From Ectobius pallidus (taxonomy: Eukaryota > Arthropoda > Insecta > Blattodea > Ectobiidae): a stretch of DNA of 64,000 nucleotides. Numbering within the stretch: position 1 is the first letter of the stretch; each line of letters starts with the position of its first letter. The notes beneath the pieces were generated by a model. It saw only the letters and a program-made list of their open reading frames with translations. It was not told the DNA's origin and ran no database searches. Below, in pieces: positions 53,457 to 64,000 of this stretch. The stretch is taken from contig CAXKWD010000002.1 in assembly GCA_964059195.1 (NCBI GenBank), positions 166,166,559-166,230,558 on the forward strand, given 5' to 3'. A program made the position numbers and the translations under genes.

Positions 53457-56400
53457 CTAGTACATAAAAACTCCCAAGAGACGAACGTCATAACATTTCA
53501 TTGCGAATAAAAGCGTGTACATCAACAATAAAAATGTACCATAATTTACGAGATAACGGCTGTCGAACCGTTGAAAACGCCTCACACGAAAAAAGTAATA
53601 TCGGCAAAAATAACATCTTTTACAATTCCGCACACTCACAGCATAAAAGAAACTTTCGGAAATAAAAATAAAATCGACGCTTACGGAAGTTTGTAGGGCT
53701 GAGAATCCCGGGAAGGTGCAGCTTCCATTAAAAAGCAGGATTGTATAAGTTTGGAAAAAGAACAGTTTCAACTGCTTTTGCATATAAACTTATGTTTCCT
53801 CGGAAACGCAATAAATTTTTGAGATTATATTGTTAATGTAAAAACAGTATCTTTTATTCTTGGAGATGAAAATCGCGCAGGATTTTTGAAAACTCGAAAT
53901 AAAAACGTTTTATCAGCGTACTACATAAATCCTCCCAAATGACAAAAGGCATAACTTTTCTTTGCGAATATAACCATGTACATCAACAATAAAAATGTAC
54001 CATAGTTTACGAGATAAAGGCTTTCGAACCGTTGAAAACGCCTCGCACGAAAAAAGTCATATTGGCAAAAATAACATCTTTTTCAATTCCGCACACTCAC
54101 GGCATAAAAGAAACTTTCGGAAATAATAATAAAATCGACGCTTACGAAAGTTGGCATGGCTGAGAATCCCGGGAAGGCATGCAGCTTCTATAAAAGCGCT
54201 GGATTTTATAACAGTGTAAAAAAAACAGTTTCAACTTCCTTTGGCATATAAACTTGTTTCCTCGGAAACACAAGACATTTTTGAGATTATATTGTTAATG
54301 TAAACACAATTTTTTTTATTCTTGGAGATGAAAATCGCGCAGGATATAACAAAAGTCGAAATAAAACCATTTTATCAGCCTAGTACATAAAAACTCCCAA
54401 GAGACGAACGTCATAACATTTCATTGCGTATAAAACCGTGTACATCAACAATAAAAATGTACCATAGTTTACAAGATAACGGCTGTCGAACCGTTGAAAA
54501 CGCCTCGCACGAAAAAAGTTACATCGGCAAAAATAACATCTTTTACATTTTCGCACACTCACAGCATAAAAAAACTTTCGGAAATAAAAATAAAATCGAC
54601 GTTTACGAAAGTCGGCAGGGCTGAGAATCCCGGGAAGGGATGCAGCTTCTATAAAAGCGGAGGATTGTATAAAAGTGGAAAAAAAAAGTTTCAACTGCCT
54701 TTGGCATATAAACTTATGTTTCCTCGGAAACACAAGACATTTTTGAGATTATATTGTTAATGTAAAAACAATATTTTTTATTCTTGGAGATGAAAATCGC
54801 GCAGGATTTTAGAAAAGTCGAAATAAAACCATTTTATCAGCCTAGTACATAAAAACTCCCAAGAGACGAACGTCATAACATTTCATTGCGAATAAAAGCG
54901 TGTACATCAACAATAAAAATGTACCATAGTTTACGAGATAACGGCTGTCGAACCGTTGAAAACGACTCACACGAAAAAAGTCATATCGGCAAAAATAACA
55001 TCTTTTATAATTCCGCATACTCACAGCATAAAAGAAACTTTCGGAAATAAAAATAAAATCGACGCTTACGGAAGTTGGTAGGGCTGAGAATCCCGGGAAG
55101 GCATGCAGCTTCTATAAAAGCGGAGGATTGTATAAGAGTGGAAAGAGAACAGTTTCAACTGCTTTTGCATATAAACTTATGTTTCCTCGGAAACACAATA
55201 CATTTTTGAGATTATATTGTTAATGTAAAAACAATATTTTTTATTCTTGGAGATGAAAATCGCGCAGGATTTTAGAAAAGTCGAAATAAAACCATTTTAT
55301 CAGCCTAGTACATAAAAACTCCCAAGAGACGAACGTCATAACATTTCATTGCGAATAAAAGCGTGTACATCAACAATAAAAATGTACCATAGTTTACGAG
55401 ATAACGGCTGTCGAACCGTTGAAAAAGACTCACACGAAAAAAGTCATATCGGCAAAAATAACATCTTTTACAATTCCGTATACTCACACCATAAAAGAAA
55501 CTTAGGGAAATAAAAATAAAATCGACGCTAACGGAAGTTGGTAGGGCTGAGAATCCCGGGAAGGCATGCAGCTTCTATTAAAGCGCGGTATTGTATAAGA
55601 GTGGAAAATGAACAGTTTCAACTGCTTTTGCATATAAACTTATGTTTCCTCGGAAACGCAATAAATTTTTGAGATTATATTGTTAATGTAAAAACAGTAT
55701 CTTTTATTCTTGGAGATGAAAATCGCGCAAGATTTTAGAAAAGTCGAAATAAAACCGTTTTATCTGCATACTACATAAAAACTCTCTAGAGACGAACCTC
55801 ATAACATTTCATTGCGAATAAAACCGTGTAACATCAACAATAAAAATGTACCATAGTTTACGAGATAACGGCTGTCGAACCGTTGAAAACGCCTCGCACG
55901 AAAAAAGTCATATCGGCAAAAATAACATCTTTTACAATTCCGCACACTCACAGCATAAAAGAAACTTTCGGAAATAAAAATAAAATCGACGCTAACGGAA
56001 GTTGGCAGGGCTGAGAATCCCGGGAAGGCATGCAGCTTCTATTAAAGCGCAGGGTTGTATAAGAGTGGAAAAAGAACAGTTTCAACTACTTTTGCGTATA
56101 AACTTATGTTTCCTCGGAAACACAAGACATTTTTGAGATTATATTGTTAATGTAAAAACAATATTTTTTATTCTTGGACATGAAAATTGCGCATGATTTT
56201 AGAAAAGTCGATATAAAACCATTATATCAGCCTAGTACATAAAAACTCCCAAGAGACGAACGTCATAACATTTCATTGCGAATAAAAGCGTGTACATCAA
56301 CAATAAAAATGTACCATAGTTTACGAGATAACGGCTGTCGAACCGTTGAAAACGACTCATACGAAAAAAGTCATATCGGCAAAAATAACATCTTTTTCAA

Positions 56401-58082
56401 ATCCGCATACTCACAGCATAAAGAAACTTACGGAAATAAAAATAAAATCGACGCTAACGGAAGTTGGCATGGCTGAGAATCCCGGGAAGGCATGCAGCTT
56501 CTATAAAAGCGGAGGATTGTATAAGAGTGGAAAGAGAACAGTTTCAACTGCTTTTGCATATAAACTTATGTTTCCTCGGAAACACAAGACATTTTTGAGA
56601 TTATATTGTTAATGTAAAAACAATATTTTTTATTCTTGGAGATGAAAATCGCGCAGGATTTTAGAAAAGTCGAAATAAAACCATTTTATCAGCCTAGTAC
56701 ATAAAAACTCCCAAGAGACGAACGTCATAACATTTCATTGCGAATAAAAGCGTGTACATCAACAATAAAAATGTACCATAGTTTACGAGATAACGGCTGT
56801 CGAACCGTTGAAAACGACTCACACGAAAAAAGTCATATCGGTAAAAATAACATCTTTTTCAAATCCGCATACTCACAGCATAAAAGAAACTTTCGGAAAT
56901 AAAACTAAAATCGACGCTAACGGAAGTTGGCAGGGCTGAGAATCCCGGGAAGGCATGCAGCTGCTATTAAAGCGCAGGATTGTATAAGAGTGGAAAGAGA
57001 ACAGTTTCAACTGCTTTTGCATATAAACTTATGTTTCCTCGGAAACACAAGACATTTTTGAGATTATATTGTTAATGTAAAAACAATATTTTTTATTCTT
57101 GGAGATGAAAGTTGCGCAGGATTTTAGAAAAGTCGAAATAAAACCATTTTATCAGCCTAGTACATAAAAACTCCCAAGAGACGAACGTCATAACATTTCA
57201 TTGCGAACAAAACGTTTACATCAACAATAAAAATGTACCATAGTTTACGTTATAACGGCTGTCGAACCGTCTCAAACGCCTCACACGAAAAAAGTCATAT
57301 CGGCAAAAATTACATCTTTTACAATTCCGTATACTCACACCATAAAAGAAACTTAGGGAAACAAAAATAAAATCGACGCTAACGGAAGTTGGTAGGGCTG
57401 AGAATCCCGGGAAGGCATGCAGCCTCTATTAAAGGGCGGTATTGTATAAGAGTGGAAAATGAACAGTTTCAACTGCTTTTGCATATAAACTTATGTTTCC
57501 TCGGAAACGCAATAAATTTTTGAGATTATATTGTTAACGTAAAAACAGTATCTTTTATTCTTGGAGATGAAAATCGCGCAGGATTTTAGAAAAGTCGAAA
57601 TAAAACCGTTTTATCAGCATACTACATAAAAACTCTCTAGAGACGAACCTCATAACATTTCATTGCGAATTAAACTGTGTAACATCAACAATAAAAATGT
57701 ACCATAGTTTACGAGATAACGGCTGTCGAACCGTTGAAAAAGCCTCGCACGAAAAAAGTCATATCGGTAAAAATAACATCTTTTTCAAATCCGCATACTC
57801 ACAGCATAAAAGAAACTTTCGGAAATAAAACTAAAATCGACGCTAACGGAAGTTGGCAGGGCTGAGAATCCCGGGAAGGCATGCAGCTTCCATTAAAGCG
57901 CAGGATTGTATAAGAGTGGAAAGAGAACAGTTTCAACTGCTTTTGCATATAAACTTATGTTTCCTCGGAAACACAATACATTTTTGAGATTATATTGTTA
58001 ATGTAAAAACAATATTTTTTATTCTTGGAGATGAAAATCGCGCAGGATTTTAGAAAAGTCGAAATAAAACCATTTTATCAGC
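53457..58082 (+). repeat. 10-monomer HOR unit A-M-T-B-C-D-E-L-Q-S (4626 bp)
   Basis: Monomer starts: A 53457, M 53918, T 54380, B 54842, C 55305, D 55768, E 56232, L 56694, Q 57157, S 57619. This is the fullest short unit with B. Its last monomer, S, has a B-like tail from about 57977, where a converted patch begins. Confidence 0.87.
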
Positions 58083-58268
58083 CTAGTACATAAAAACTCC
58101 CAAGAGACGAACGTCATAACATTTCATTGCGAATAAAAGCGTGTACATCAACAATAAAAATGTACCATAGTTTACGAGATAACGGCTGTCGAACCGTTGA
58201 AAAAGACTCACACGAAAAAAGTCATATCGGCAAAAATAACATCTTTTACAATTCCGTATACTCACACC
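57977..58268 (+). repeat. Converted patch of B-tail/C-body sequence at an S-A junction
   Basis: At other S-A joins the S tail reads CACAAGACATT with GCGCAGGGTTTT and A follows. Here the tail is CACAATACATT with GCGCAGGATTTT, as at B-C joins, then a C body (GAAAAAGACTCAC, CCGTATACTCACACC), returning to A at ACTTTCGG near 58282. Outer limits are about 57907 and 58281. Monomer count and phase are kept, which fits gene conversion or a double crossover better than one unequal exchange. Confidence 0.8.
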
Positions 58269-61200
58269 ATAAAAGAAACTTTCGGAAATAAAAATAAAAT
58301 CGACGCTTACGGAAGTTTGTAGGGCTGAGAATCCCGGGAAGGTGCAGCTTCCATTAAAAAGCAGGATTGTATAAGTTTGGAAAAAGAACAGTTTCAACTG
58401 CTTTTGCATATAAACTTATGTTTCCTCGGAAACGCAATAAATTTTTGAGATTATATTGTTAATGTAAAAACAGTATCTTTTATTCTTGGAGATGAAAATC
58501 GCGCAGGATTTTTGAAAACTCGAAATAAAAACGTTTTATCAGCGTACTACATAAATCCTCCCAAATGACAAAAGGCATAACTTTTCTTTGCGAATATAAC
58601 CGTGTACATCAACAATAAAAATGTACCATAGTTTACGAGATAAAGGCTTTCGAACCGTTGAAAACGCCTCGCACGAAAAAAGTCATATTGGCAAAAATAA
58701 CATCTTTTTCAATTCCGCACACTCACGGCATAAAAGAAACTTTCGGAAATAAAAATAAAATCGACGCTTACGAAAGTTGGCATGGCTGAGAATCCCGGGA
58801 AGGCATGCAGCTTCTATAAAAGCGCTGGATTTTATAACAGTGTAAAAAAAACAGTTTCAACTTCCTTTGGCATATAAACTTGTTTCCTCGGAAACACAAG
58901 ACATTTTTGAGATTATATTGTTAATGTAAACACAATTTTTTTTATTCTTGGAGATGAAAATCGCGCAGGATTTTACAAAAGTCGAAATAAAACCATTTTA
59001 TCAGCCTAGTACATAAAAACTCCCAAGAGACGAACGTCATAACATTTCATTGCTTATAAAACCGTGTACATCAACAATAAAAATGTACCATAGTTTACAA
59101 GATAACGGCTGTCGAACCGTTGAAAACGCCTCGCACGAAAAAAGTTACATCGGCAAAAATAACATCTTTTACATTTTCGCACACTCACAGCATAAAAAAA
59201 CTTTCGGAAATAAAAATAAAATCGACGCTTACGAAAGTCGGCAGGGCTGAGAATCCCGGGAAGGGATGCAGCTTCTATAAAAGCGGAGGATTGTATAAAA
59301 GTGGAAAAAAAAAGTTTCAACTGCCTTTGGCATATAAACTTATGTTTCCTCGGAAACACAAGACATTTTTGAGATTATATTGTTAATGTAAAAACAATAT
59401 TTTTTATTCTTGGAGATGAAAATCGCGCAGGATTTTAGAAAAGTCGAAATAAAACCATTTTATCAGCCTAGTACATAAAAACTCCCAAGAGACGAACGTC
59501 ATAACATTTCATTGCGAATAAAAGCGTGTACATCAACAATAAAAATGTACCATAGTTTACGAGATAACGGCTGTCGAACCGTTGAAAACGACTCACACGA
59601 AAAAAGTCATATCGGCAAAAATAACATCTTTTATAATTCCGCATACTCACAGCATAAAAGAAACTTTCGGAAATAAAAATAAAATCGACGCTTACGGAAG
59701 TTGGTAGGGCTGAGAATCCCGGGAAGGCATGCAGCTTCTATAAAAGCGGAGGATTGTATAAGAGTGGAAAGAGAACAGTTTCAACTGCTTTTGCATATAA
59801 ACTTATGTTTCCTCGGAAACACAATACATTTTTGAGATTATATTGTTAATGTAAAAACAATATTTTTTATTCTTGGAGATGAAAATCGCGCAGGATTTTA
59901 GAAAAGTCGAAATAAAACCATTTTATCAGCCTAGTACATAAAAACTCCCAAGAGACGAACGTCATAACATTTCATTGCGAATAAAAGCGTGTACATCAAC
60001 AATAAAAATGTACCATAGTTTACGAGATAACGGCTGTCGAACCGTTGAAAACGACTCACACGAAAAAAGCCATATCGGCAAAAATAACATCTTTTACAAT
60101 TCCGTATACTCACACCATAAAAGAAACTTAGGGAAATAAAAATAAAATCGACGCTAACGGAAGTTGGTAGGGCTGAGAATCCCGGGAAGGCATGCAGCTT
60201 CTATTAAAGCGCGGTATTGTATAAGAGTGGAAAATGAACAGTTTCAACTGCTTTTGCATATAAACTTATGTTTCCTCGGAAACGCAATAAATTTTTGAGA
60301 TTATATTGTTAATGTAAAAACAGTATCTTTTATTCTTGGAGATGAAAATCGCGCAAGATTTTAGAAAAGTCGAAATAAAACCGTTTTATCTGCATACTAC
60401 ATAAAAACTCTCTAGAGACGAACCTCATAACATTTCATTGCGAATAAAACCGTGTAACATCAACAATAAAAATGTACCATAGTTTACGAGATAACGGCTG
60501 TCGAACCGTTGAAAACGCCTCGCACGAAAAAAGTCATATCGGCAAAAATAACATCTTTTACAATTCCGCACACTCACAGCATAAAAGAAACTTTCGGAAA
60601 TAAAAATAAAATCGACGCTAACGGAAGTTGGCAGGGCTGAGAATCCCGGGAAGGCATGCAGCTTCTATTAAAGCGCAGGGTTGTATAAGAGTGGAAAAAG
60701 AACAGTTTCAACTACTTTTGCATATAAACTTATGTTTCCTCGGAAACACAAGACATTTTTGAGATTATATTGTTAATGTAAAAACAATATTTTTTATTCT
60801 TGGACATGAAAATTGAGCATGATTTTAGAAAAGTCGATATAAAACCATTATATCAGCCTAGTACATAAAAACTCCCAAGAGACGAACGTCATAACATTTC
60901 ATTGCGAATAAAAGCGTGTACATCAACAATAAAAATGTACCATAGTTTACGAGATAACGGCTGTCGAACCGTTGAAAACGACTCATACGAAAAAAGTCAT
61001 ATCGGCAAAAATAACATCTTTTTCAAATCCGCATACTCACAGCATAAAGAAACTTACGGAAATAAAAATAAAATCGACGCTAACGGAAGTTGGCAGGGCT
61101 GAGAATCCCGGGAAGGCATGCAGCTTCTATTAAAGCGCAGGGTTGTATAAGAGTGGAAAAAGAACAGTTTCAACTACTTTTGCATATAAACTTATGTTTC

Positions 61201-61319
61201 CTCGGAAACACAAGACATTTTTGAGATTATATTGTTAATGTAAAAACAATATTTTTTATTCTTGGAGATGAAAGTCGCGCAGGATTTTAGAAAAGTCGAA
61301 ATAAAACCATTTTATCAGC
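58083..61319 (+). repeat. 7-monomer HOR unit: A/C hybrid-M-T-B-C-D-E
   Basis: Monomer starts: hybrid 58083, M 58544, T 59006, B 59468, C 59931, D 60394, E 60858. E joins A2 directly at 61320, with L, Q and S absent, as in the left unit 1248-4946. The T copy has the CGCTTATAAAACC variant also shared with the left unit. Confidence 0.82.
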
Positions 61320-64000
61320 CTAGTACATAAAAACTCCCAAGAGACGAACGTCATAACATTTCATTGCGAATAAAAGCGTGTACATCAACAATAAAAATGT
61401 ACCATAGTTTACGAGATAACGGCTGTCGAACCGTTGAAAACGCCTCACACGAAAAAAGTAATATCGGCAAAAATAACATCTTTTACAATTCCGCACACTC
61501 ACAGCATAAAAGAAACTTTCGGAAAAAAAATAAAATCGACGCTTACGGAAGTTTGTAGGGCTGAGAATCCCGGGAAGGTGCAGCTTCCATTAAAAAGCAG
61601 GATTGTATAAGATTGGAAAAAGAACAGTTTCAACTGCTTTTGCATATAAACTTATGTTTCCTCGGAAACGCAATAAATTTTTGAGATTATATTGTTAATG
61701 TAAAAACAGTATCTTTTATTCTTGGAGATGAAAATCGCGCAGGATTTTTGAAAACTCGAAATAAAAACGTTTTATCAGCGTACTACAGAAATCCTCCCAA
61801 ATGACAAAAGGCATAACTTTTCTTTGCGAATATAACCATGTACATCAACAATAAAAATGTACCATAGTTTACGAGATAAAGGCTTTCGAACCGTTGAAAA
61901 CGCCTCGCACGAAAAAAGTCATATCGGCAAAAATAACATCTTTTTCAATTCCGCACACTCACGGCATATAAGAAACTTTCGGAAATAAAAATAAAATCGA
62001 CGCTTACGAAAGTTGGCATGGCTGAGAATCCCGGGAAGGCATGCAGCTTCTATAAAAGCGCTGGATTTTATAACAGTGTAAAAAAACAGTTTCAACTTCC
62101 TTTGGCATATAAACTTGTTTCCTCGGAAACACAAGACATTTTTGAGATTATATTGTTAATGTAAACACAATTTTTATATTCTTGGAGATGAAAATCGCGC
62201 AGGATTTTACAAAAGTCGAAATAAATCCATTTTATCAGCCTAGTACATAAAAACTCCCAAGAGACGAACGTCATAACATTTCATTGCGAATAAAAGCGTG
62301 TACATCAACAATAAAAATGTACCATAGTTTACGAGATAACAGCTGTCGAACCGTTGAAAACGACTCACACGAAAAAAGTCATATCGGCAAAAAAACATCT
62401 TTTATAATTCCGCATACTCACAGCATAAAAGAAACTTTCGGAAATAAAAATAAAATCGACGCTAACGGAAGTTGGCAGGGCTGAGAATCCCGGGAATGCA
62501 TGCAGCTTCTATTAAAGCGCAGGATTGTATAAGATTGGAAAAAGAACAGTTTCAACTGCTTTTGCATATAAACTTATGTTTCCTCGGAAACACTAGACAT
62601 TTTTGAGATTATATTGTTAATGTAAAAACAATATTTTTTATTCTTGGAGATGAAAGTCGCGCAGGATTTTAGAAAAGTCGAAATAAAACCATTTTATCAG
62701 CCTAGTACATAAAAACTCCCAAGAGACGAACGTCATAACATTTCATTGCGAATAAAAGCGTGTACATCAACAATAAAAATGTACCATAGTTTACGAGATA
62801 ACGGCTGTCGAACCGTTGAAAACGACTCACACGAAAAAAGTCATATCGGCAAAAAAACATCTTTTATAATTCCGCATATTCACAGCATAAAAGAAACTTT
62901 CGGAAATAAAAATAAAATCGACGCTAACGGAAGTTGGCAGGGCTGAGAATCCCGGGAATGCATGCAGCTTCTATTAAAGCGCAGGATTGTATAAGATTGG
63001 AAAAAGAACAGTTTCAACTGCTTTTGCATATAAACTTATGTTTCCTCGGAAACACAAGACATTTTTGAGATTATATTGTTAATGTAAAAACAATATTTTT
63101 TATTCTTGGAGATGAAAGTCGCGCAGGATTTTAGAAATGTCGAAATAAAACCTTTTTATCAGCCTAGTACATAAAAACTCCCAAGAGACGAACGTCATAA
63201 CATTTCATTGCGAATAAAACCGTGTACATCAACAATAAAAATGTACCATAGTTTACGAGATAACGGCTGTCGAACCGTTGAAAACGACTCACACGAAAAA
63301 AGTCATATCGGCAAAAAAACATCTTTTATAATTCCGCACACTCACAGCATAAAAGAAACTTTCGGAAATAAAAATAAAATCGACGCTTACGGAAGTTGGT
63401 AGGGCTGAGAATCCCGGGAAGGCATGCAGCTTCTATTAAAGAGCAGGATTGTATAGGAGTGGAAAAAGAACAGTTTCAACTGCTTTTGCATATAAACTTA
63501 TGTTTCCTCGGAAACGCAAGAAATTTTTGAGATTATATTGTTAATGTAAAAACAGTATCTTTTATTCTTGGAGGTGAAAATCGCGCAGGATTTTAGAAAA
63601 CTCGAAATAAATACGTTTTATCAGCATACTACATAAATCCTCCCAAATGACAAAACGCATAACTTTTCATTGCGATAAAAATGTGCCATAGTTTACGAGA
63701 TAACGGCTGTCGAACCGTTGAAAACGCCTCGCACGAAAAAAGTCATATCGGCAAAAATAACATCTTTTACAATTCTGCACACTCACAGCATAAAGGAAAC
63801 TTTCGGAAATAAAAATAAAATTGACGCTTACGAAAGTTGGCATGGCTGAGAATCCCGGGAAGGCATGCAGCTTCTATAAAAGCGGAGGATTGTATAAGAG
63901 TGGAAAGAGAACAGTTTCAACTGCTTTTGCATATAAACTTATGTTTCCTCGGAAACACAATACATTTTTGAGATTATATTGTTAATGTAAAAACAATATT
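61320..64000 (+). repeat. Right-edge block: A2-M-F-F-G and a damaged monomer
   Basis: Monomer starts: A2 61320, M 61780, F 62240, F 62702, G 63164, last monomer 63626. T is missing between M and F; the join is between about 62228 and 62288. F is doubled. The two F copies differ from each other and from internal F copies (AACAGCTG at 62341, CATATTCACAG near 62879; both have ATTCCGC rather than ATTGCGC). Confidence 0.82.
63626..64000 (+). repeat. Aberrant last monomer with 22 bp deletion
   Basis: Starts like H (CATACTACATAAATCCTCCC) but reads CATTGCGATAAAAATGTGCC near 63676. This lacks about 22 bases, including the left arm of the GTACAT/ATGTAC dyad, and the right arm is mutated. The rest does not match H: it has GAGATAACGG, GCCTCGCACG, AATTCTGCAC (as in C2), AAAGGAAAC and AAATTGACG. 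It is cut by the window edge. Confidence 0.75.

Larger units (their letters stand above)
1..64000. repeat. Satellite array, ~462 bp monomer, organised as higher-order repeats
   Basis: The whole window apart from 16692-17125 is head-to-tail copies of one monomer in a single orientation. The landmark GTACATCAACAAT recurs at 387, 847, 1308, 1768, 2230, 2692 and onward, with spacing of 460-464 bp. Monomer types differ from each other at scattered positions and small indels, while copies of the same type in different HOR units are nearly identical by eye. That two-level pattern is the signature of a higher-order satellite made by unequal exchange. Both window edges fall inside monomers, so the array continues outside. 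Such arrays are typical of centromeric, pericentromeric or other heterochromatic blocks, but nothing here shows which. No gene, RNA gene or promoter is supported in it. Confidence 0.97.

Noticed and set aside
1..64000. CRISPR array
   Set aside because: Repeat units are about 462 bp with no short direct repeats alternating with unique spacers and no cas genes.
1..64000. Definite centromere assignment
   Set aside because: HOR structure alone does not show centromere function; pericentromeric, subtelomeric or B-chromosome satellites can look the same.

Overview
The window is one continuous block of satellite DNA from a eukaryote, with no gene I can support. A monomer of about 462 bp is repeated head to tail in one orientation about 138 times and runs off both ends. 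The only foreign sequence is a 428 bp element with terminal inverted repeats (16695-17122), a probable non-autonomous DNA transposon. The organism cannot be named from this sequence. DNA is AT-rich (about 35% GC), yet CpG is not depleted (about 22 per 461 bp monomer, against about 14 expected from composition). That argues against a genome with heavy CpG methylation and would suit many invertebrates; this is inference.

The monomers form a higher-order repeat (HOR). I sorted them by eye into about 17 types using small diagnostic differences and set each monomer start just after the conserved TTTATCAGC. Type names here are my own. A: GTAATATC plus TTTGTAGGG. A2: like A, with a run of eight or nine A after GG (GGAAAAAAAATAAAATC). 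M: ATATAACCATG and AAAGGCTTTCG. T: TTACAAGATAACGG and ACATTTTCGC. B: CGACTCAC with ATAATTCCGCATAC. C: CCGTATACTCACACC. C2: AATTCTGCAC. D: CCGTGTAACATC. E: ACTCATACG. F and G: GGCAAAAAAACATC. H: CGTTATAACGG with ACGAATAAC. I: CACTGGAGACG. J: an M/T fusion. L: GGTAAAAATAAC with CTAAAATC. Q: H-like body with AACAAAACGTTTAC. S: ATTAAACTGTG.

Layout by start: 1-1247 A(partial)-M-T; 1248-4946 A-M-T-B-C2-C-D-E; 4947-14189 a 20-mer A2-M-T-F-G-H-I-J-L-Q-S-A-M-T-B-C-D-E-L-Q; 14190-23400 the same without B, carrying the transposon in H; 23401-31250 A2-M-T-F-G-H-I-M-T-F-G-H-I-J-L-Q-S, with a 6-monomer duplication; 31251-58082 a run of a shorter HOR, A-M-T-(B)-C-D-E-L-Q-S, 9 monomers (4164 bp) or 10 (about 4627 bp), with one 11-mer hybrid at 35415-40501; 58083-61319 A/C hybrid-M-T-B-C-D-E; 61320-64000 A2-M-F-F-G and a damaged last monomer.

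The joins record how the array evolved: single-monomer gains and losses, a hybrid D/H monomer, an ancestral M/T fusion, a 2770 bp duplication, and a patch of about 290 bp that looks like gene conversion. Several junctions fall in short inverted repeats present in nearly every monomer, but those are also among the most conserved parts, so this may be a limit of resolution. Open frames of 60-117 codons occur in register with the monomer on both strands; they are by-products of the repeat. I see no evidence of a new enzymatic or defence system. The points of interest are the HOR architecture, the conserved dyads (possible protein-binding sites) and the transposon.
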